DNA from: Rugalucina vietnamica
Taxonomy: Eukaryota > Mollusca > Bivalvia > Lucinida > Lucinidae
Reading direction: 5' to 3'
Length of the DNA stretch: 64,000 nucleotides
NCBI GenBank assembly: GCA_964017185.1
Contig: OZ024870.1
Coordinates: 63,280,812-63,344,811 of the forward strand
The position numbers were made by a program, and so were the translations under genes. Positions 48,163 to 59,484 of the stretch are shown in pieces (position 1 is the stretch's first letter; the number at the start of each line of letters is the position of its first letter). The notes beneath the pieces were generated by a model, which saw nothing but the letters and a program-made list of their open reading frames with translations, was not told the origin of the DNA and searched no databases.

Positions 48163-49098
48163 CTACCTACCTAGGTCTACCTAAAAACCTAACTAGGTCT
48201 ACCTAACTACCAAGGTCTACCTGCCTACCAAGGTCTACCTACCTAACTAGGTCTACCAACCTAGGTCTACCTACCTAGGTCTACTTTCCAAGGTCTACCT
48301 ACCTAAGTCTACTAACCAAGGTTTATCTACCTGGGTCTACTTACCAAGGTTCCCTTTCCTAGGTTTACTTACCTATGTCTTAGTCTACCTATCTAGGTCT
48401 ACCTTCCAAGGTCTACTTATCTAGGTCTACTTACCAAGGTCAAGTTACCAAGGTCTACATACCTAGGTCTACTTCCAATGTCTACATACCTAGGTCTACT
48501 TACCAAGGTTTATCTACCTAGGTCTACTTACCTTAGTCTATCGAACTAGGTCTACTTAACAAGGTCTCACTTCCGGGGTCTACTTACCAAGGTCTGTTTA
48601 CCAAGGTCTACCTTCTATGGTCTACTTACCAAGTCTACTTACCAAGGTCTACCCACCTAGGTCGACTTACCAAAGTCTACCTACTAGGTCTATTAACCAA
48701 TATCTACCTACCAAGGTCTACCTACCAAAACCTACATACTAAGTCTACTTCCAATGTCTACTAACCTATTTCTACCTACCAAGGTCTAACTATCTACGTC
48801 TGCTTACCAAGGTTTACTTACTTAGGTCTACCTACCTAGGTCTACTTACCAAGGTATACATACCTATCTATGTCTACTTACCAAAGTCTACTTACCTAGG
48901 TCTACCTACCTAGGTCTACTTCCCAAGGTCTACCTACCTAGGTCTACTTACCTGGGTCTACCTACTATGTCTACTTACCAAGGTCTACGTCCGGGGTCTA
49001 CTTACCTACGTCTACTTACCTAGGTCTACGTACCAAGGTCTACTTACCAAGATCTACCTACCTAGGTTTACCTACAAGGTCTACTTACTCAGGTCTAC
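48163..49098 (+). repeat. Minisatellite, about 14-bp unit GGTCTACYTACCWA
   Basis: Over 900 bp of degenerate units alternate between GGTCTACCTACCTA and GGTCTACTTACCAA, including many CCTAGG. Single-base indels keep the phase imperfect. No ORF or known regulatory role was seen. Confidence 0.95.
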
Positions 49099-49429
49099 TA
49101 AAATGGATAGCTGGATACACTTATTGACAAAAAAAATCCCAGCATACGGTTTTCCGTGTGTGTTTGCAGATAAGGCAGCGTGCCTTTATTTCATATTTTT
49201 ATACGTGCATCCTTTAGGTTGCACGTTATACGTTGTACTTAGGCTCCAAGAAAGTGTCTGTCAAAAGGATAAGGAAAAGAACCGAAGGACTCGGACTGAT
49301 TCATTAAATGGCCGCGCCCTGTATAATTGGGTGCAACCCTGTCGCGGCATATTGAAAATATATGCGGAGTACTTTGCTTTCTTCCCACTCATCGTATGTC
49401 TAAATTCCCATTATCCATTGCGTGCAAAG

Positions 49430-49745
49430 TGTGATTTAGATCACGAGACTACGTCGCGCACGGACCGCGGAAACACCCTCGCGCATGCTCCCAATCGTCC
49501 AATCAAAGATGATCTTTTGAATGAACTCGCCAGAAAAGCGGGCTAATCTTTCGACTGCGCAATGCGCATTGGCATGCTCCGCCCACTGATAGAGGTCGTC
49601 AGCTGTTTACCGCCGCCATTTTTGAAGCTTCAAAAGCCACAGACAGAGCACTTTTTCAGGTGTTTATTTGATAATTGAACGGACTTGTCACTCAAAACGA
49701 TGACAGAGGGGGTCGCGCGTTAGCGCGACACCCGACCTGAGCATC
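49430..49745 (+). promoter_or_regulatory. CpG-rich promoter-like stretch
   Basis: CpG-dense relative to its surroundings. It contains CGCGCATGC and GCGCAATGCGCATTGGC (NRF-1-like), CCAATC twice, CCGCCCAC (GC-box-like) and CCGCCGCCATTTTTG (YY1-like, minus). A 147-codon ORF at 49103-49546 overlaps but has no motif and is not called. Which gene it serves is unclear; plus-strand exons at 52-55 kb are candidates. Confidence 0.4.
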
Positions 49746-50794
49746 ACGACCAGCGTAATCTTTAGTCTTGCCAACAAAACCCGATTTGTGCGATCCCAAA
49801 TCTGTATCCTACGAGTATGCTTTTTCACGCGACACAATAATCACGCACCTTTGTTCTCGAGCCTGTCCTGCTGTTTATACAAAAAGTGATGATATGACGC
49901 ATTTATTTTTAGAAACCACATGTTCTCTACTTTCGCTCAGGGTTATTATGTGGAAATTATCTAATAAATGTTTCGATAAGTTCATGGTCAAATCATGTAC
50001 CCATTGTCATTTTTGGTATGTTTTTCTTATACCCAAAATTTTGAAACTCATCTCAAGCCAATAATATTTTTTTCAATTACTCTAAAATTTTGACAGTTGG
50101 TCTGCTGTGTTTGTTAACATCCAGGCTACCAAATCATGTCAACATTTTATGATTACTCGCCCTACTTAAGAATGTATAGGCATCCACACTTACCTTATTT
50201 CTTATGTAAAATCAATCAAATAATGATAATTTTCATTGACCACTGTCAGCGAATTCATCACAACTAATTTTTACCAAGGATTTTTACCAACTAATTTTGT
50301 TACTTTTTCATGTTTCTTTGATGCATATAATTCTCATGTTTTTCAATCCTCTGAAATATTCTCTCTTCTTTATTTTGAAATTTAACAAATACATGACGGT
50401 TGACCATGGGCGCCGCCATATTAGCTTCCATATATACCAACCAAACATTGTTCGACCTTCCAGGACTAGTCTATGGTCTGAAATCGAAGTCCCTCATTCT
50501 GTCAGCTAAATAATAATTTGAGGGGTTGAGAAGTTTTCCATACGCTATATTAACATTGGTAATCTTTAACCAATAGATCTAACCCTACTGTTCTCTTCTA
50601 GATGTTGGCTTTGGTCAATTAAAGTGGCTGCATGCAGACTTATAAGGGGGAACGTCTTCTCAAGTCAATGTAATAGTTGAGTATATATCAATATATTCCA
50701 CCTTAATTTCCGCTGTATATACCCTGCATACTCTTTCTTTCGTTTCCAAAATTTCAATACTGATTGCATAACATAAGACAAAACTATCAGATAT
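49746..50794. other. No recognisable gene
   Basis: AT-rich sequence with only short, motif-free ORFs. Confidence 0.45.
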
Positions 50795-51482
50795 TTAAAG
50801 CTAGTATCTCACTGGCATGCGAATTTCTGGCGACTGTTTTGCAAATTTTGTCGAAGACTTTCACACAACATTCGTACTGGTCAGTGTTGCACGAGTGTCG
50901 AGTGTCACAAGTATTTCATGTGTCGCGAACTGGTCACGAAATTTTTAAACTTGTTTAAAAATTTTATGCGAGTTTTTTCACCAAAATATTTTGCAAGACT
51001 GTCACGCTACTCGTGGGACGTTCGTGGGAGTGTCGCGAACTTGTCGCCGTAAAACTTTGGCAAATTTACAGCGCAAAATTTTTGCGACACTCGTATGAAT
51101 GTCGTGCGTGTGTGGTATGAAGTTCGCGCAACAGTCTTGAGAAAAAAAATGCGAACACCTCGCGACTATCTGGCAAGAAAATAAAACTAAGCAACATTCA
51201 TTCCAATGTCACGCAACTGTTATACGAATGAAAATGAAAATAAGCTACATTCGTGGGAAAGTCGGGAGACACTCTCATGAATGTCTCCTGACTGTCGTGC
51301 GACAGTCGCGAGATATATTTTCAAAATTAGATTGAAACTCCCGAATTTGTTTCAAAAACGTCCATTCAGCGAGACTGCAACGTGAATGTTGTGTTTGTAT
51401 CTTTAAATTTTGTCGAAAAATAGTGGCAAACTATTCACGAACTAGCTCCAGTTGTCGCATTCCAGTGAGATAGGGGCTTAAG
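50795..51482. mobile_element. CG-rich foldback element built on GTCGCGA/TCGTGCG words, 688 bp
   Basis: The ends TTAAAGCTAGTATCTCACTG and, reversed, CTTAAGCCCCTATCTCACTG continue G(C/A)ATGCGA. CAGATAT flanks it at 50788-50794 and 51483-51489. The interior is a series of CpG words (TGTCGCGAAC, ACTCGTATGAATGTCG, CATTCGTGGG) in both orientations. Non-coding. Confidence 0.8.
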
Positions 51483-51571
51483 CAGATATATCTTTTTTTA
51501 CGGTTTACTGAGTCAATCAATTTCTGACCATTACCTCAGGAGCTGTGGATACTGAATGCTGATCACTCTTG

Positions 51572-51706
51572 GATCAGCTCTAGCAGTGAATTGTTGAGTA
51601 ATAATTTACTGTTTGGAGATCAGTAAAGAGGATCAAATCACGAGCGCATATTCTTACAACTGACCAAAAAACTGAATAATTACTCAACAATTCACATGTA
51701 CTTAAG
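51572..51706. repeat. Small inverted-repeat unit
   Basis: GTGAATTGTTGAGTAAT (from 51586) pairs with ATTACTCAACAATTCAC (51678-51694). GATCAGCTC / AAGCTGATC form outer arms. Confidence 0.6.
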
Positions 51707-52254
51707 CTGATCTATTACGATTCTAACAGTAAACACACAATAAACGGAATAAGTCATTGAAAACGTCAATATCGTTCAGCTTTCCGCAATTGCATTGTAG
51801 ATATCTCCGTCAAATATTTGACTGTTAAGCAGGTATTTACACATTTATTGCGTTTTTTATGCTCTAAAACCATGTTACCCCGTCTAACGCTGCTTGATGG
51901 AATAGCTGATATCACAGAAGGCGCAAAGTAATTACGCGTATTGGCCCAGTGAAATTATTGCACAATATTATAACACGTGTAATATAGGTGAGGTACGTGT
52001 GTTAGAATTATCATATGATGTTGGTATTTTCCAGTGTAAGATTCTCTATTTGTTTTTCTATTTTGTAGTGATTCACAGAGGTTAAAAGTACTGTAGTTAG
52101 ACTGGTGAAACAGTTACAGAGTAATTTGGGTAAGTTTTGTTTACTATCCTTTTAACCTTGGAATGAAACATTGAAACATACAGCTATGGTCTTTAGCCAT
52201 CATTATGAAAACTTTACCATGGATACAATATACATCTCTAGATTCTTTTCAGCC

Positions 52255-52475
52255 GTAAAAATTGAAAATTTCATTGGAAAAATATTGATAATTTTTCTCA
52301 AAACATAGGTTGTGGGTACATGTTAGAACTGCCTTGGCTAGGCATTTCTAACACCCACAATCTATGTTTTGTATCAAAAATAAGAAAAATAGGTATACCG
52401 CCTGCAAACTCCAGTTTCTCTATATATGTAGAAGTGGGGTTTATGGGGGCATACATATCATTGATATGTTATTTC
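52255..52475 (+). repeat. Hairpin repeat family D, copy 3
   Basis: AAAACATAGGTTGTGGGTAC and ACACCCACAATCTATGTTTT flank a GCCTTGGCTAGGC loop region. CTCCAGTTTCTCTATATATG and ATGTTATTTCTGATG follow. Confidence 0.75.
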
Positions 52476-52596
52476 TGATGTTATGCAAGATATTTCAGTT
52501 TTTCAGTGATAGTAATGTTACATTGATCACGAAGCATTAATCCCACCCCAGCATCTTGCATTAATTTAATAAATTTTATAGGGAGTACAATCATGT

Positions 52597-52827
52597 AGTG
52601 TGTCTCCCGACTTTCCCACGAATGTAGCTTATTTTCATTTTCATTCGTATAACAGTTGCGTGACATTGGAATGAATGTTGCTTAGTTTTATTTTCTTGCC
52701 AGATAGTCGCGAGGTGTTCGCATTTTTTTTCTCAAGACTGTTGCGCGAACTTCATACCACACACGCACGACATTCATACGAGTGTCGCAAAAATTTTGCG
52801 TTGTAAATTTGCCAAAGTTTTGCGGCC
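52597..52827. repeat. Nearly identical inverted partial copy of the 50.8-kb foldback
   Basis: It is the reverse complement of about 51047-51275, with about two differences by eye (for example CAGCGC against CAACGC). It lacks the element's termini and its flanking duplication. Confidence 0.9.
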
Positions 52828-52839
52828 AAAAATTTATTA

Positions 52840-53020
52840 TTGCTCAAAACTTAGATTATGGGTACACGTTAGAATCGCCTGGGCGAGGCGTTTCTAACGA
52901 GTACCCACAATCTATGATTTGATGCAAAAATAAGAAAAATAGGTATACCCCTGCATACCCCAGTTTTGCTATATGAAAGTGGGGTTCAAGGGGTATACAT
53001 TACACGGACATGTTTTCGTG
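52840..53020 (+). repeat. Hairpin repeat family D, copy 4
   Basis: CAAAACTTAGATTATGGGTA pairs with GTACCCACAATCTATGATTT around CGCCTGGGCGAGGCG. CCCCAGTTTTGCTATATGAA and ACACGGACATGTTTTCGTGA follow. Confidence 0.8.
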
Positions 53021-53160
53021 ATGGCGTAGTGGTAGAGTGTGGAACTCCGAATAGAGAGGTCCTTGTTTCAATCCCCACATGCGTCACCTTGTGTCCTTGA
53101 GCAAGACACATTAACTCCCTACAGTACTGGTTAAACCCAGGAAGAGTTGGGTCCATCCTG
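53021..53160 (+). mobile_element. tRNA-derived SINE, second family
   Basis: A tRNA-like head has box A GGCGTAGTGGTAGAGTGTGG and a degenerate box B GTCCTTGTTTCAATCCCC. A body with TGTGTCCTTGAGCAAGACAC and TACTGGTTAAACCCAGGAAG follows, the kind of conserved block found downstream of tRNA heads in invertebrate SINEs. It abuts family D copy 4 directly. Confidence 0.75.
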
Positions 53161-53384
53161 ACATGACTGAAAAATTGTACGCCTCTATACAAAGCAACAA
53201 TAAGTTTCATACGGATATATATGGAAATAACCATGAGTGTAACAGTGTAATATTCATATTTTCAATGAAAATTTACATTGTTTTTACATACGTCATCAAT
53301 TACGTCTCATATTCCCATAAAAGTGATAATACATGTCATGTGTGTTCATAACACTTTTTATGACAGGAAATTATCCACTAGCAT

Positions 53385-53495
53385 GTGTGAGACAAGCAAA
53401 GTTCTGCTTGCGGTTGTGCCAGGTGGTTTTTCTCGGGGTTCTCTTGTTTCTGCCCACATAAAGTACTGATTGGTCATAGATCTAGGGTACACGCT
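53385..53495 (+). mobile_element. SINE body fragment (same family as 28365-28612)
   Basis: GTGTGAGACAAGCAAAGTTC, TGCGGTTGTGCCAGGTGGTT and GTACTGATTGGTCATAGATC match the 3' body of that SINE; the tRNA head is absent. Confidence 0.75.
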
Positions 53496-54244
53496 AGAAC
53501 CGCCAAATATAAGGAAAAATAGATATACGGTCCAAGATGTAACAGCGGTTTTATAAGCTGTAACAATTTAAAATTTCAGTAAAACACCTTTTGATAAAAC
53601 GAAAATCTTTGATATTTATATTTTTGTTTTAGCGATGCCACTGTTGCTGAAACGGGTGCTGAAACCGCCACATCCCGATTTGTGCCGACAGTATCCGATT
53701 ATGAGATCCGTCAGCTCATAGAGAACCATAAGAACAGAAACACAAAGAAAAACACAAACTGGGCTGCAGGGGTCTTTTCCTCTTGGAGAAATGCTGCTGG
53801 ACCTGAATTCGTGCCGGAAATACAGTTAATGACAGTGGAGCAGATGAACCATTATTTGAGCAGATTTGTGGTGGAAGCGCGGAAGAAAGAAGTCGAACCC
53901 TATCGCCCATGGAAAGTATGTCGAGTTCAGTAGACAAAGCTCCAAAACGTACAAAGGGGGCTAAAAGGACTTGGAACTCTCTATTAAACAAATGGATAAG
54001 ACATTACAGCCTAAATGGTATGTATCTTTTTGTTATATTTTGCGTTTGTAAATTCACCCTTTTGTGGAGCACCTGAAGGAAAATTTGTCATTCTGTCACG
54101 TTCAAAAAGTTGTCACATAAATAGAATGAAAACCTGTATTGAAATAAAAAAAAAATCCATGAATTTCCCGTGGAGAAAATGAATTTGAGAAAATGTTAGC
54201 AAGGGAAGTAATTATTTTGAAAAAAAGATTCTGAAAGATCGTGT

Positions 54245-54460
54245 TTGGCATGCGCGGATCCAGAAAATTTTCCCAGGGGGGGGGTCCAAATTCCCAGAAG
54301 GGGTCTGATGGAAAATTTCAACATGGCAAAAACATATATTCTGACAATTCCAGGTGGGGGAGGGACCCCCTGTCCCCCCCCTGTCCCCCCCCCCTCCCCC
54401 CCCCCCCCCCCCCCCCCCCCCCGCCCCCGCCTCTGGATCCGCCCATGTTTGGACAGTAAA
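54245..54460. mobile_element. MITE with GCGGATCCAG termini and a long C tract
   Basis: The left end TTTGGCATGCGCGGATCCAG and the reversed right end CCAAACATGGGCGGATCCAG, with a C-rich tract (54363-54428) inside. It lies between the two Crypton parts. Confidence 0.8.
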
Positions 54461-54599
54461 TATTATAGAAATAATTTGTGTAAACAAGTGGAACTGATGT
54501 CTGAATTAAATTGTACCAAATAGTCCGATTCTTAGCATTTATATATACAAAAAATTGAAATTGAGATCATTGCAGCTCTGTAAAAATTGAAATCTCATT

Positions 54600-54790
54600 A
54601 GAAAAATTATGATATGTTTATTTTATGTGCTCAAAACATTAATTGTAGGCACACGTGAGAACCGCCTCTTTAACGAGTACCCACAATCTATGCTTTGGAT
54701 AGGCACATCCCTGTAAACTCCTGTTTTACTGTATAAAATAGGGGTTCAAAACCTAGGGGGTATTTATTTCACGGACATGTCTTCTTGATG
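54600..54790 (+). repeat. Hairpin repeat family D, copy 5
   Basis: CAAAACATTAATTGTAGGCA, GTACCCACAATCTATGCTTT, CTCCTGTTTTACTGTATAAA and CACGGACATGTCTTCTTGAT. Confidence 0.75.
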
Positions 54791-55195
54791 GTGTGTTTTT
54801 TTTGTATTTTTTTTTTCAGATGAGAAACCAATTGCAGATCTTTTAAGAAATATTTGATGGCGTTAAATAGAGGCGCTTTCTACCGAAGACCACTAGCTGG
54901 ACTCCCTATACGCTATGGCAATCAAGTCATTGGAGTAAATAAACATAAAAACATGATAAAAGTAATATGGGCACATGCTGAACTTCCTGGGAATTATACC
55001 AATCATAGCGGTAAAAGAACGCTTGTGACACAATTCTACATGGCAGGGGTGGATGAGCAAGAAATAATACAAAGGACTGGACATAGATCTGAGAAAAGTG
55101 TACAGAAGTATAAGGTTGCTTCAAGTGAAATTCAGAAGCGAGTAGCTGCTATATTAGATCCTCCAAAGGAAAATCTAGTGCCCTATGAAACCTAA

Positions 55196-55671
55196 GCTGG
55201 AACTAGCTGAACACAATTGCTGCACTCCGCCTGAGCAGTCTGATACTGAGTCTGGTAGGGCAGTGCTTGGTGAGAGACGGCCTTATTTCGCCAACTGTAA
55301 TGTTTATTTGAGATATTAAATATTTGCTGAAGCCCACAGTTGTTGATATAGGCGATTCTTAAGTTTATGATATTTTTGATGAAAAATCAAGGCACACAAA
55401 TTTGATTGGATATAAACAAAATTATCAATTTTGACCAAAAAATCGATGTTTGTTATCATAATTGTTGGTTGATTTTATTTTGGTGACTTTGTTTACCTTT
55501 AGACTTTAATGAGGGTGACAAGAGACTTTAATGAGGGTTACAAAATGTTGCCTACATGTATTTCTGAAACGTAGTCGTAACACTTTTGATTGTATTGAGG
55601 GTTGATGAATGAATTGTTTAAATTCATGATTTTAATGAATACCCACAAAGTATGTTCTATTTGCCTTTTTT
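55196..55671. other. No recognisable gene
   Basis: AT-rich; contains the short direct repeat AGACTTTAATGAGGGT at 55502 and 55525. Confidence 0.5.
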
Positions 55672-57354
55672 AGCTCACCTGAGCCGAAGGCTCACAAGGT
55701 GAGCTTATAGGATGGCCATGATCCGGCGTCCGTCCGTCCGTCCGTCGTCCGTCGTCCGTCCGTCGTCCGTCGTCCACAATGTCAAAGATCTTCTTCTCTG
55801 AAACCGCTTGGCCGATCTAGTTGAAATTTTATGTGCAGCCTCCTTGGGTAGTGGCATTTCAAGTTTGATCACGAAATCCAGGTCACATGACCAAGATGGC
55901 CGCCACGCCCATATATGGTAAAAACCCTTCAAAAATCTTCTTCTCCAGAACCGGTGGGCCGATTTCCACGAAACTTGGCATGTAGCATCGGGGACTTCAG
56001 CCCATCATAGTTTGATAAAATGATGACCCTTGGATGACCTTGACCTATTTTACGGCAAGGTCAAATTTGGAAACATAGGCTTTTACATAGGAAAAAGTGA
56101 AAACTATGGATTTTTTGAAAACTATTGCAGCCTGAGGCCTGAAAAGTGGTAGATGCAAACAACTAATTGAGTAGATGAAGGTATGTGATTAATATAGGTC
56201 AAGGTCATCTCTTGACCTTGGCCAGTCTGTTGTCCATACACACTTTTCAAAGATCTTCTTCTCTGAAACTGCTTGGCCAATCAAAATGAAATTTTATGTG
56301 GAGCATCCATGGGTAGAGGAGACGAAAGTTTGATCGCGAAATCCAGGTCACATGACCAAGATGGCCGCCACACCCATATATGGTAAAAACCACTCAAAAA
56401 TCTTCTTCTTCAGAACCGGTGGGTCGATTTCCACGAAACTTGGTATGTAGCATCGAGGACCTCAGCCCATCATAGTTTGATAAAATGATGACCCTATGAT
56501 GACCTTGACCTATTTTACGGCAAGGTCAAATTGGAAACATAGGCTTTTACATAAGAAGAAGTGAAAACTATGGATTTTTTTAAAACTATTGCAGCCCGAG
56601 GCCTGAAAAGTGGTAGATGCAAACAACTAATGGAGTGGATGAAGGTATGTGATTAATATAGGTCAAGGTCGTCTCTTGACCTTGGCCAGTCTGCTGTCCA
56701 TACACACTTTTCAAAGATCTTCTTCTCTGAAACCACTTGGCCAATCAAAGCGAAATTTTATGTGGAGCATCCATGGGTAGAGGAGACGAAAGTTTATTAG
56801 TGAAATCCAGGTCACATGACCAAGATGGCCGCCACGCCCATATATGGTAAAAAACACTCAAAAATCTTCTTCTCCAGAACCGACAGGCCAATTTTCATGA
56901 AACTTGGTATGTAGCATTTGGGACTCCAGCCCATCATAGTTTGTTGAAATGAAGACCCTATAATGATCTTGACCTATTTTACGGCAAGGTCAATTTTGGA
57001 AACATAGGCTTTTAAATGGGAAAAGGCAAAAACAAACTGTTGCAGCCTGAGACCTGAAAGTTGCTAGATGCAGACAACTAATGGAGTCATTGAAGGTAAG
57101 TAATTACTGAAGGCCAAGGTCATGTCTTGACCTTGGCCCAAGGTCATTTAAATATCAAAATTAAAATTATGGTTTTCTCAGAAATCACTGGGTTTGGAAA
57201 CTATTGCAGCCTGAGACCTGAAACTTTGCAGATGCAGACAACTTATGAAGTCAATAAAGGTGCGTGAGTATTCAAGGTCAAGGTCATTTCATTATGACTT
57301 AATACTCCAAGATCAGGCTTCAGGTGAGCGTTCTCAGGACCAATGGTCCTCTGG
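55672..57354 (+). mobile_element. AGCTCACC element A5, full length
   Basis: 5' hairpin AGCTCACCTGAGCCGAAGGC..GGTGAGCT, GTCCGTCC tract, about three units of roughly 465 bp (start marker CACACTTTTCAAAGATCTTC) and two shorter terminal units. 3' end: CAGGTGAGCG, AGGACCAATGGTCCT, CTGG. Confidence 0.85.
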
Positions 57355-57356
57355 TT

Positions 57357-59481
57357 AGCTCACCTGAGCCGAAGGCTCACAAGGTGAGCTTATAGGATGG
57401 CCACTATCCGGCGTCCGTCCGTCCGTCGTCCGTCCGTCGTCCACAATTTCAAAGATCTTCTCTGAAACCGCTTGGCCGATCTAGTTGAAATTTTATGTGG
57501 AGCCTCCTTGGATAGTGGCATTTCAAGTTTGATCGCGAAATCCAGGTCACATGACCAAGATGGCCGCCAAGCCCATATATGGTAAAAACCACTCAAAAAT
57601 CTTCTTCTCCAGAACCGGTGGGCCGATTTCCACGAAACTTGGTATGTAGCATGGGGGACTTCAGCCCATTATAGTTTGATAAAATGATGACCCTTGGATC
57701 ACCTTGACCTATTTTACGGCAAGGTCAAATTTGGAAACATAGGCTTTTACATGGGAAAAAGTGAAAACTATGGATTTTTTGAAAACTATTGCAGCCTGAG
57801 GCCTGAAAAGTGGTAGATGCAAACAACTAATGGAGTAGATGAAGGTATATGATTAATATAGGTCAAGGTCATCTCTTGACCTTGGCCAGTCTGTTGTCCA
57901 TACACACTTTTCAAAGATCTTCTTCTCTGAAACTGCGCAGCCAATCACAGTGAAATTTTATGTGGAGCATCCATGGGTAGGGGAAACAAAAGTTGGATCG
58001 CGAAATCTAGGTCACATGACCAAGATGGCCGCCAAGCCCATATATGGTAAAAACCACTCAAAAATCTTCTTCTCCAGAACCGGCTGGCCGATTTCCACGA
58101 AACTTGGTATGTAGCATTGAGGGCCTCAGCCCATCATAGTTTGATAAAATGATGACCCTTGGATGACCTTGACCTATTTTACGGCAAGGTCAAATTTGGA
58201 AACATAGGCTTTTACATAGGAAAAAGTGAAAACTATGGATTTTTTGAAAACTATTGCAGCCTGAGGCCTGAAAAGTGGTAGATGCAAACAACTAATGAAG
58301 TAGATGAAGGTATGTGATTAATATAGGTCAAGGTCATCTCTTGACCTTGGCCAGTCTGTTGTCCATACACACTTTTCAAAGATCTTCTTCTCTGAAACTG
58401 CGCGGCCAATCACAGTGAAATTTTATGTGAAGCATCCATGGGTAGGGGAAACAAAAGTTTGATCACGAAATCCAGGTCACATGACCAAGATGGCCGCCAC
58501 GCCCATATATGGTTAAAACCACTCAAAAATCTTCTTCCCCAGAACCGGTGGGTCGATTTCCACGAAATTTTGTATGTAGCATCGGGGACCTCAGCCCATC
58601 ATAGTTTGATAAAATGATGACCCTTGGATGACCTTGACCTATTTTACGGCAAGGTCAAATTTGGAAACATATTCTTTTACATAGGAAGAAGTGAAAACTA
58701 TGGATTTTTTGAAAAACTATTGCAGCCTGAGGCCTGAAAAGTGGTAGATGCAAACAACTAATGGAGTAGATGAAGTTATGTGATTAATATAGGTCAAGGT
58801 CATCTCTTGACCTTGGCCAGTCTGTTGTCCATACACACTTTTCAAAGATCTTCTTCTCTGAAACTGCTTGGCCAATCAAAGTGAAATTTTATGTGGAGCA
58901 TCCATGGTTAGGGGAGACGAAAGTTTGAACGCGAAATCCAGTTCACATGACCAAGATGGTCACCACGCCCATATATGGTAAAAACCTTTCAAAAATCTTC
59001 TCCAGAACCGGCAGGCCAATTTTCATGAAACTTGGTATGTAGCATTTGGGACTCCAGCCCATCATAGTTGTTGAAATGATGACCCTATGATGACCTTGAC
59101 CTATTTTATGGCAAGGTCAATTTTGGAGACATAGGCTTTCACATGGGAAAAGGCGAAAACAAACTGTTGCAGCCTGAGACCTGAAAGTTGCTAGATGCAG
59201 ACAACTAATGGAGTCAATGAAGGTAAGTAATTAGTGAAGGCCAAGGTCATGTCTTGACCTTGGCCCAAGGTCATTTAAATATCAAAATTAAAATTATTGT
59301 TTTCTCAGAAATCACTGGGTTTGGAAACTATTGCAGCCTGAGACCTGAAACTTTGCACATGCAGACAACTTATGAAGTCAATAAAGGTGTGTGAGTATTC
59401 AAGGTCAAGGTCATTTCATTATGACTTAATACTCCAAGATCAGGCCTCAGGTGAGCGTTCTCAGGACCAATGGTCCTCTGG
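57357..59481 (+). mobile_element. AGCTCACC element A6, full length, head-to-tail with A5
   Basis: Same ends as A5, joined to it by TT. One more 465-bp unit than A5, with unit markers at about 57905, 58367 and 58837. Confidence 0.85.
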
Positions 59482-59484
59482 TTT

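Larger units (their letters stand above)
53633..55195 (+). pseudogene. Crypton-type tyrosine recombinase remnant (N- and C-terminal parts)
   Basis: The first part (about 53633-53919, after TTTGTTTTAG) reads TSRFVPTVSDYEIRQLIENH, NRNTKKNTNW, LMTVEQMNHYLSRFVVEARK and EVEPYRPWK, typical of the N-terminal domain of Crypton/DUF3504 proteins. The second part (about 54842-55195) reads FYRRPLAGLP, NYTNHSGKRTLV, AGVDEQEIIQRTGHRSEKSV and YK, ending in TAA. That supplies the HxxR-type box (here HSGK-R), the GH box and the candidate Tyr. The central catalytic half with the first Arg is not present between them; instead there is a MITE and a family D copy. An open stretch in another frame (53909-54017, ending in a GT donor) suggests a frameshift or unrelated exon. 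A short GT-AG exon candidate at 52070-52130 does not join in phase. No start codon was identified. Confidence 0.75.

Noticed and set aside
49103-49546. 147-codon ORF
   Set aside because: No recognisable motif; it overlaps a CpG-rich promoter-like stretch where stop codons are rarer. Not supportable as a gene.
52070-52130. Possible exon joining the Crypton remnant
   Set aside because: It has AG and GT borders, but its open frame does not join the 53633 part in phase; it may be a 5' UTR exon or chance.
53021-53090. tRNA gene on the plus strand
   Set aside because: Box B is degenerate and a SINE body follows; acceptor-stem pairing was not found.
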